A stretch of DNA of 64,000 nucleotides, taken from assembly GCA_964617955.1 (NCBI GenBank), contig CAZTXB010000012.1, forward strand, positions 30,440 through 94,439, written 5' to 3'. Made by a program: the position numbers and the translations under genes. The first letter of the stretch is position 1, and each line of letters opens with the position of its first letter. The notes below the pieces were generated by a model that saw only the letters and a program-made list of their open reading frames with translations, ran no database searches and had not been told where the DNA came from. Shown here in pieces: positions 58,971 to 64,000 of the stretch. Source of the stretch: JABWCE01 sp964617955. Its GTDB lineage: Bacteria; Bacteroidota; Bacteroidia; NS11-12g; UBA9320.

Positions 58971-59360
58971 ATGGCTACAGGTAAAAAAGTTGTAAAAAAG
59001 AGAAAGGTAATTATAGAAGCTTATGGGCAGGCCCATATCAAAGCCTCTTTCAATAACATTATTATTTCAATAACCAATAATCAAGGTCAGGTTATATCCT
59101 GGTCGAGTGCTGGAAAGATGGGATTTAGGGGGTCTAAAAAAAATACTCCCTATGCAGGCCAAATTTCCAGTCAGGATTGCTGCAAAGTAGCAACCGATTT
59201 AGGGGTTAGAAAAGTGGATGTATTTGTAAAAGGTCCCGGAGCAGGTCGTGAATCGGCCATCAGGACCTTGCAAGCAGCCGGTTTGGAGGTGATGTCGATT
59301 AAAGACATTACGCCAATGCCACACAATGGTTGCCGACCACCAAAAAGAAGAAGAGTTTAA
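58971..59360 (+). CDS. rpsK: 30S ribosomal protein S11
   Basis: 129 aa. S11 is in the 30S platform near the Shine-Dalgarno helix. In Bacteroidota this region is known to sequester the anti-Shine-Dalgarno together with S18 and S21, which explains the lack of strong ribosome sites before genes here. Signatures are AHIKASFNNIIISITNNQGQVISWSSAGKMGFRGSKKNTPYA and GPGAGRESAIRTLQAAGLEVMSIKDITPMPHNGCRPPKRRRV. Confidence 0.98.
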   Translation: MATGKKVVKKRKVIIEAYGQAHIKASFNNIIISITNNQGQVISWSSAGKMGFRGSKKNTPYAGQISSQDCCKVATDLGVRKVDVFVKGPGAGRESAIRTLQAAGLEVMSIKDITPMPHNGCRPPKRRRV

Positions 59361-59408
59361 CTCTTGTAACATGGGTATTAAATTCGATAATTAAAGTACA
59401 AATAAGAA

Positions 59409-60011
59409 ATGGCAAGATATACAGGACCAAAGTCCAAAATAGCCCGACGATTTAAAGAGCCAATATTTGGCCCCGACAAAGCGTTGGACAAAAAAAATTA
59501 CAAGCCCGGAATGCACGGCAACTCACGTCGTCGCTCCAAGCAGTCGGAATACGCTATTCAATTAGGTGAAAAGCAAAAGGCAAAATATACCTATGGGGTA
59601 TTGGAGCGTCAATTTGCTAACCTATTCGACAAAGCTGCGAGAAAGCACGGAATTACAGGGGAAAACCTTTTGAAATTTCTTGAAGCAAGATTAGACAATA
59701 CTGTTTTTAGATTGGGGTTATCCACCACCAGAGATGGAGCGCGCCAATTGGTATCTCATAAGCATATTTTGGTTAATGGCAATCTGCTAAACATTCCGTC
59801 CTATACTTTAAAGGCTGGCGATGTAATTAGTGTGAGAGAGCAATCAAAGTCGCTGGAGATCGTTAACAACGCTTTAGCCAAACGCAAAACCTACAACTGG
59901 TTGCAGTGGGACGGGAGCAATTATCAGGGTACTTTTTTAGCCCTTCCCGAGCGTGAAGACATCCCTGAGAAAATCAAAGAACAACTCATCGTTGAACTTT
60001 ATTCAAAATAA
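59409..60011 (+). CDS. rpsD: 30S ribosomal protein S4
   Basis: 200 aa. S4 is a primary 16S binder and, in E. coli, the alpha operon repressor. Signatures are MARYTGPKSKIARRFKEPIFG, QYAIQLGEKQK-type SEYAIQLGEKQKAKYTYGVLERQFANLF and the S4 RNA-binding domain RLDNTVFRLGLSTTRDGARQLVSHKHILVNGN. No zinc Cys cluster in the N-terminal region. Confidence 0.98.
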   Translation: MARYTGPKSKIARRFKEPIFGPDKALDKKNYKPGMHGNSRRRSKQSEYAIQLGEKQKAKYTYGVLERQFANLFDKAARKHGITGENLLKFLEARLDNTVFRLGLSTTRDGARQLVSHKHILVNGNLLNIPSYTLKAGDVISVREQSKSLEIVNNALAKRKTYNWLQWDGSNYQGTFLALPEREDIPEKIKEQLIVELYSK

Positions 60012-60033
60012 TTTTTAATCAAACAAAAAAACA

Positions 60034-61026
60034 ATGTCAATATTAGCATTTCAAAGACCCGATAAGGTAATAATGCATAAAGAAACAGACTTTTATGGTT
60101 TGTTTGAATTTCGTCCTTTGGAAAAAGGATATGGTGTAACCATTGGAAACTCTTTGCGGAGAATCCTTCTGTCCTCACTTGAAGGATATGCGATCACCTC
60201 AATAAAAATTCCGGCTGTTGATCATGAGTTCAGCAGTATCAAAGGTGTGGTGGAAGATGTTACCGAAATCATCCTGAATTTAAAGCAAGTGCGCTTTAAG
60301 AAAATAGGAGGAGGAGCGAATTCTGAAAAGGTTTATGTTAATCTTAAAGGTCAGGAGCAATTCACAGCTGGCGATATCAGCCGTTTCTCATCCATGTTTG
60401 AAATTCTAAATCCCGATTTGGTGATTTGCAACATGGAACAATTTGTTAATTTTGAGTTTGAGATGGTAATCGACAAGGGACGTGGTTACGTGCCTGCCGA
60501 GGAGAACCTTCCCAGCGATGCGCCAATCGGACTTATTCCGGTTGATGCGATTTATACCCCGGTTAAAAATGTAAAATTCAGTGTGGAGGATTACCGTGTA
60601 GAAGGAAGAACGGATTATGAAAAATTGCTAATTGAGATCGCTACAGACGGTTCAATTAATCCTGAAAATGCCTTGAAGGAGGCTGCAAAAATTCTGATTC
60701 AGCACTATTTGTTGTTCTCGGACGACAATATGCTCCTTGATACCCAGGTTAAGTCAAAGGCGCAGGAAGTAGATGAAAACCTTCTCCAAATGCGCAAGAT
60801 TTTAAAAACCCCACTTTCGGATTTGGATTTGTCGGTAAGAGCCTACAACTGTTTGAAAGCTGCTGAAATAAGAACCTTAGGTGAACTTGTAAGTTTTCAC
60901 ATTGAAGATTTATTGAAGTTTAGAAACTTTGGTAAGAAATCCTTAACTGAATTGGAAGAATTTGTTCGTGAAAAAGGGCTTAACTTTGGAATGGACGTTG
61001 CGAAATATAACCTCAGCGAAGACTAG
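60034..61026 (+). CDS. rpoA: RNA polymerase alpha subunit
   Basis: 330 aa. The N-terminal domain dimerises and assembles beta and beta'; signatures are FEFRPLEKGYGVTIGNSLRRILLSSLEGYAITSIKI and EDYRVEGRTDYEKLLIEIATDGSINPENALKEAAKIL. The C-terminal domain has the HhH DNA- and activator-binding motif (SVRAYNCLKAAEIRTLGELVSFHIEDLLKFRNFGKKSLTELEEFV). Standard place between rpsD and rplQ. Confidence 0.98.
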   Translation: MSILAFQRPDKVIMHKETDFYGLFEFRPLEKGYGVTIGNSLRRILLSSLEGYAITSIKIPAVDHEFSSIKGVVEDVTEIILNLKQVRFKKIGGGANSEKVYVNLKGQEQFTAGDISRFSSMFEILNPDLVICNMEQFVNFEFEMVIDKGRGYVPAEENLPSDAPIGLIPVDAIYTPVKNVKFSVEDYRVEGRTDYEKLLIEIATDGSINPENALKEAAKILIQHYLLFSDDNMLLDTQVKSKAQEVDENLLQMRKILKTPLSDLDLSVRAYNCLKAAEIRTLGELVSFHIEDLLKFRNFGKKSLTELEEFVREKGLNFGMDVAKYNLSED

Positions 61027-61032
61027 GCAAAA

Positions 61033-61761
61033 ATGAGACACGGAAATAAAATTAACCATTTAGGAAGAACCACCAGCCATCGACATGCCATGCTGTCGAA
61101 TATGGCTACTTCTTTGATTTTGAGCAAGCGCATTATCACTACTTTGGCTAAAGCCAAGGAATTGCGCAAATACATTGAGCCTCTGGTAACCAAAGCAAAA
61201 AGCGATACCACCCACTCAAGAAGGGTCGTGTTCAGTTATTTGCAAAATAAAGAAGGGGTAAAAGAATTATTCGGAAATGTGGCCGCAAAAGTTGCCGACA
61301 GACCAGGTGGATACACCCGTATATTAAAAACAGGAAATCGCCTTGGTGACAATGCCGAGATGTGCATGATGGAATTTGTTGATTTCAATGAATTGTTGGG
61401 TGGTGGCAAATTGGTAGTGAAAGAAACTGCAAGCGCTAAGCGCACAAGACGTGGCGGTGCCAAAAAAGAAGATGCCCCATCCGTTCCTAAAGCCAAGTCA
61501 CCAGTAGTAGCAGCGCCTGTAGCAGAGGTACCGGTTGAGGTTGCTCCTGTTGTTGAAGAGGAGGTTGTTCAGGAGGTTGAATCAGTGGAAGAAGTAATGG
61601 AAACAGCTGCTCCGGAAGCCATGGCCACCGAAGAAGTGACTAACGAAATTCCGGAAGTTGTAGCTGAAGAAGCCATAAGCGCTGACGAGACTTCAACCAG
61701 CGAAGAGGCAACCAGCGAAGAGTCGGCAAGCGAAGAAGAGAATCCTAAAGTTGAAGAGTAA
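61033..61761 (+). CDS. rplQ: 50S ribosomal protein L17 with long acidic tail
   Basis: 242 aa, about twice the usual 120. The core (MRHGNKINHLGRTTSHRHAMLSNMATSLI, IEPLVTKAKSD, DRPGGYTRILKTGNRLGDNAEMCMMEFVDF) is normal L17. From about residue 140 a KRTRRGGAKKED linker leads into roughly 90 residues rich in Glu, Val, Ala and Pro, with repeated TSEEATSEESASEEE near the end. It should be disordered and strongly negative. Shorter acidic L17 extensions are known in Bacteroidota. The function is unknown. Confidence 0.97.
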   Translation: MRHGNKINHLGRTTSHRHAMLSNMATSLILSKRIITTLAKAKELRKYIEPLVTKAKSDTTHSRRVVFSYLQNKEGVKELFGNVAAKVADRPGGYTRILKTGNRLGDNAEMCMMEFVDFNELLGGGKLVVKETASAKRTRRGGAKKEDAPSVPKAKSPVVAAPVAEVPVEVAPVVEEEVVQEVESVEEVMETAAPEAMATEEVTNEIPEVVAEEAISADETSTSEEATSEESASEEENPKVEE

Positions 61762-61785
61762 TTATTCTATCATAAGAAATACCAT

Positions 61786-61803
61786 AGGAGGCCGTGGCCT
61801 CCT
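61786..61803 (+). terminator. Terminator of the ribosomal operon
   Basis: Perfect stem AGGAGGCC-GT-GGCCTCCT followed by eight or more T residues, 24 bp after the rplQ stop. Confidence 0.9.
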
Positions 61804-61885
61804 TTTTTTTTGAACATGACCCTGCCACACAATACCTGGGTTTCAAAAAATGAGGGAAATCATGGAATAATCTTTTAATAAAGTT

Positions 61886-61893
61886 TAATTTTG
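61886..61893 (+). promoter_or_regulatory. Probable -7 box for hppD
   Basis: TAATTTTG fits TAnnTTTG. It lies 15 bp before the ATG at 61909 and 36 bp before the in-frame ATG at 61930. The short leader to the first ATG slightly favours the second start. Confidence 0.45.
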
Positions 61894-61908
61894 TTCAGAT
61901 AATTAAAA

Positions 61909-63033
61909 ATGCAAACCAATAGTCAAACCATGGCAAATTCAAATGCCGATTTCCTCCCACTCAGAGGAACAGATTATGTTGAATTTTATGTGGGAAATGC
62001 CAAGCAGGCAGCCCATTTTTATAAAACTGCATTCGGATTTCAGAGTCTGGCTTATGCTGGCCCCGAAACGGGTGTAAAGGACAGAGCCTCGTATGTATTA
62101 ATTCAGGGGAAGATGAGAATCATGCTCACCACCCCTTTAAGGTCAGATCATGCCATTAATGCCCATATTCAGAAGCATGGGGATGGTGTTCACTCCCTGG
62201 CCCTATGGGTAGATGATGCCTATGACGCCTTCGAGCAAACTACAAAACGGGGAGCCAAACCCTTCATGCAGCCGCTTACCTTAAAAGATGAATTCGGCGA
62301 AGTGAGGATGAGTGGAATTCACACTTACGGCGATACCGTTCATATGTTTGTGGAGCGTACCAACTACACAGGACCATTTATGCCGGGTTTTGTAAAATGG
62401 GAATCGAGTTATAATCCAAGCGAGGTAGGTTTGCTTTATGTGGACCACTGTGTGGGAAACGTGGGTTGGAATCAAATGAATCCATGGGTGAAATTTTATG
62501 AAGAAGTCATGGGATTCAAAAACATCTTATCTTTCGACGACAAAGACATTTCAACCGAATACTCAGCCTTGATGAGCAAGGTGATGAGCAATGGGAATGG
62601 GTATGTTAAATTTCCTATTAATGAGCCGGCTGAAGGCAAGAAAAAATCACAAGTAGAAGAATATCTCGACTTTTATGAAGGAGAAGGCGTGCAACACATC
62701 GCCATAGCCACCAACGACATTGTGGACACCGTAACGAAATTGCAGAGTCGGGGCATTGAATTTTTAACCATTCCCACCACCTATTACGACGAGTTATTAG
62801 ACAGGGTAGGAAAGATCGATGAAGATTTGGAGCCCTTAAAAAAGCTGGGGATACTTGTGGATAGAGACGACGAAGGCTATTTATTGCAAATTTTCACCAA
62901 ACCGGTTGAAGACAGACCCACCTTGTTTTTTGAAATTATTCAGAGAAAGGGCGCTAAATCTTTTGGCAAGGGTAACTTTAAGGCCCTTTTCGAATCCATT
63001 GAATTGGAGCAGGCAAAGCGCGGGAATCTTTAA
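61909..63033 (+). CDS. hppD: 4-hydroxyphenylpyruvate dioxygenase
   Basis: 374 aa from the first ATG, or 367 from ATG 61930, which the promoter position also allows. It converts 4-hydroxyphenylpyruvate to homogentisate in tyrosine breakdown, using Fe(II). Two VOC-type halves are seen. The iron ligands should be the His of VDHCVGNV, the His of GEGVQHIAIATNDI and the Glu of PTLFFEIIQRKG. Other signatures are DYVEFYVGNAKQAAHFY, HGDGVHSLALWVDDA and GYLLQIFTKPVEDRPTLFFEI. No hmgA or fahA is in the window. Confidence 0.96.
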   Translation: MQTNSQTMANSNADFLPLRGTDYVEFYVGNAKQAAHFYKTAFGFQSLAYAGPETGVKDRASYVLIQGKMRIMLTTPLRSDHAINAHIQKHGDGVHSLALWVDDAYDAFEQTTKRGAKPFMQPLTLKDEFGEVRMSGIHTYGDTVHMFVERTNYTGPFMPGFVKWESSYNPSEVGLLYVDHCVGNVGWNQMNPWVKFYEEVMGFKNILSFDDKDISTEYSALMSKVMSNGNGYVKFPINEPAEGKKKSQVEEYLDFYEGEGVQHIAIATNDIVDTVTKLQSRGIEFLTIPTTYYDELLDRVGKIDEDLEPLKKLGILVDRDDEGYLLQIFTKPVEDRPTLFFEIIQRKGAKSFGKGNFKALFESIELEQAKRGNL

Positions 63034-63045
63034 AATTATTGCCTC

Positions 63046-63906
63046 TTGATTTCACTGCATTCAGGAGATTTTTCAGCCAAAATTAATCCCTTTGGAGCCG
63101 AGTTGTGCAGTTTGAAGGATGAAACGAGAAATCTTGAATATCTCTGGCAGGCCGACAAAGAAGTTTGGCCCAGACATGCCCCTGTTTTGTTTCCCTTTGT
63201 AGGGCGTTTGAGAAATTTCCAATACACTTACAAAAACAAATATTTCAATATAGAGCAACATGGATTTGCCCGCGACCTTGCTTTTGAAGCAAGCCAAATT
63301 TCAGCTCAAGAAGCCGGGTTTGAGTTGAGGTCGTCGGAATATACCACTTCGCGTTATCCTTTTAATTTTTTGCTTAACATTAAGTACGCGCTTTCGGGAA
63401 ATACCCTTTGCATGGAATTTAGTATAGAGAACAAAGGGAATGAAGCTATGCCATTTTCCTTCGGAGCGCACCCGGCTTTCAACATATTAAATCCCGGAGA
63501 GGCCATCTTGCTTTTTGAGAACGACTTCATGCCTAAATCACTTACCCTTAAAGACAACTTTATATCTCAGGACATAAGACAAGTGACAGATGGCAGCGGA
63601 AAAATTGTGATAAATCCTCACAGTTTTGATAAGGACGCCATGGTGTTTAGGCACTTGAAATCAAAATGGATTCAATTGATCTCTGGTCCTTATGTTGTTA
63701 AGGCTCACATCGATACCTGGCCTTACCTCGGAATCTGGTCAAAACCCAATGCCTCTTTTATTTGTATTGAACCTTGGCAGGGTTTGGCCGATAGCGTTGA
63801 TTTTAAGGGTGATATATTTAAAAAGGAAGGGATACTTACCCTTCGCCCGCATGAAAAGCTGAATAAAGTATTTAAGATAGAATTAGGGGATTCTCAACCA
63901 TCCTAA
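63046..63906 (+). CDS. Aldose 1-epimerase family protein (LacX-like)
   Basis: 286 aa, TTG start at 63046, the only start available in frame. Galactose-mutarotase-like beta-sandwich of the LacX/YeaD type. Signatures are NPFGAELCSLKDETRNLEYLWQAD, WPRHAPVLFPFVGRLRN, EQHGFARDLAFE (family catalytic His), FSFGAHPAFNI (second His) and FICIEPWQGLADSV (catalytic Glu region). It probably interconverts anomers of a hexose or hexose-6-phosphate; the substrate cannot be told. It lies 12 bp after hppD, so the two may be co-transcribed despite unrelated roles. Confidence 0.9.
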   Translation: MISLHSGDFSAKINPFGAELCSLKDETRNLEYLWQADKEVWPRHAPVLFPFVGRLRNFQYTYKNKYFNIEQHGFARDLAFEASQISAQEAGFELRSSEYTTSRYPFNFLLNIKYALSGNTLCMEFSIENKGNEAMPFSFGAHPAFNILNPGEAILLFENDFMPKSLTLKDNFISQDIRQVTDGSGKIVINPHSFDKDAMVFRHLKSKWIQLISGPYVVKAHIDTWPYLGIWSKPNASFICIEPWQGLADSVDFKGDIFKKEGILTLRPHEKLNKVFKIELGDSQPS

Positions 63907-63918
63907 AATTTATTTAGG

Positions 63919-64000
63919 GCCTGCTGAAAAAGTTCAGTGTGCGTACATTACAAGGAGGCAAGGCGAAGATGTACTTTGCCGTACCTCGAGCCGAAGCCGA
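63919..64000. repeat. Start of a probable dispersed repeat at the right edge
   Basis: GGCCTGCTGAAAAAGTTCAG begins a GC-richer, non-coding tract with an inner GTACAT...ATGTAC pairing (about 63942-63973). It looks unlike its surroundings and weakly resembles 14731-14790. The rest is outside the window, so its nature is open (repeat, IS edge or RNA). Confidence 0.4.

Overview
The window comes from a Bacteroidota chromosome of moderate, AT-leaning composition. The grounds are promoters of the Bacteroidota type (-7 box TAnnTTTG, clearest ahead of rpsL and infA), several long exported proteins ending in type IX secretion (T9SS) sorting domains, lipoproteins with Bacteroidota-style lipoboxes, and family content such as DUF4783, a bacilliredoxin and a long acidic L17 tail. 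The genus cannot be fixed from the sequence alone.

Layout. 1-7.2 kb: the N-terminal part of a large exported protein running off the left edge, then a DUF4783 protein overlapping nadC, a small membrane protein, ahcY, a bacilliredoxin and two lipoproteins. 7.5-26.5 kb: a surface-protein region. Two paralogous giant repeat proteins (2269 and 1671 aa, repeat period about 255-260 aa) are transcribed divergently from a 930-bp gap. They are followed by a rotted class III cyclase pseudogene and a 1508-aa FG-GAP/HYR protein. 26.9-34.7 kb: a methionine/glutamine aminotransferase with its omega-amidase partner, a lipoprotein, an S9 peptidase, and a TolC plus adaptor pair with no inner-membrane pump beside it. 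34.8-41.5 kb: a DNA-repair island with AlkB, a self-cleaving XRE-S24 (LexA-like) repressor, a DinB-type polymerase and a DnaE2-like polymerase. A REP-associated tyrosine transposase and its hairpin repeats sit between the two polymerases. 41.6-44.3 kb: fhs, whose last 134 bp are duplicated exactly 1020 bp downstream. The copies enclose an ORF6N pseudogene broken by two different MITE-like insertions. 44.5-61.8 kb: a continuous run of str, S10, spc and alpha ribosomal genes from rpsL to rplQ, with secY, infA and rpoA. 61.9-64 kb: hppD, an aldose-1-epimerase-like gene, and the start of a repeat at the right edge.

The most interesting unit is the mutagenesis cassette at 35.5-41.5 kb. The repressor has a visible Ala-Gly cleavage site and Ser/Lys dyad. 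The 67-bp divergent promoter carries two copies of TGTTAT-N5-ATAACA, 23 bp apart centre to centre, which I infer to be its operator. This would be a damage-inducible translesion system with its own repressor, later invaded by a RAYT/REP module. The fhs-ORF6N locus is a second informative spot, recording at least three separate insertion or duplication events.

Limits: no database search was possible. Family names rest on recognised motifs and lengths. Promoters, operators and mobile-element boundaries are read by eye.
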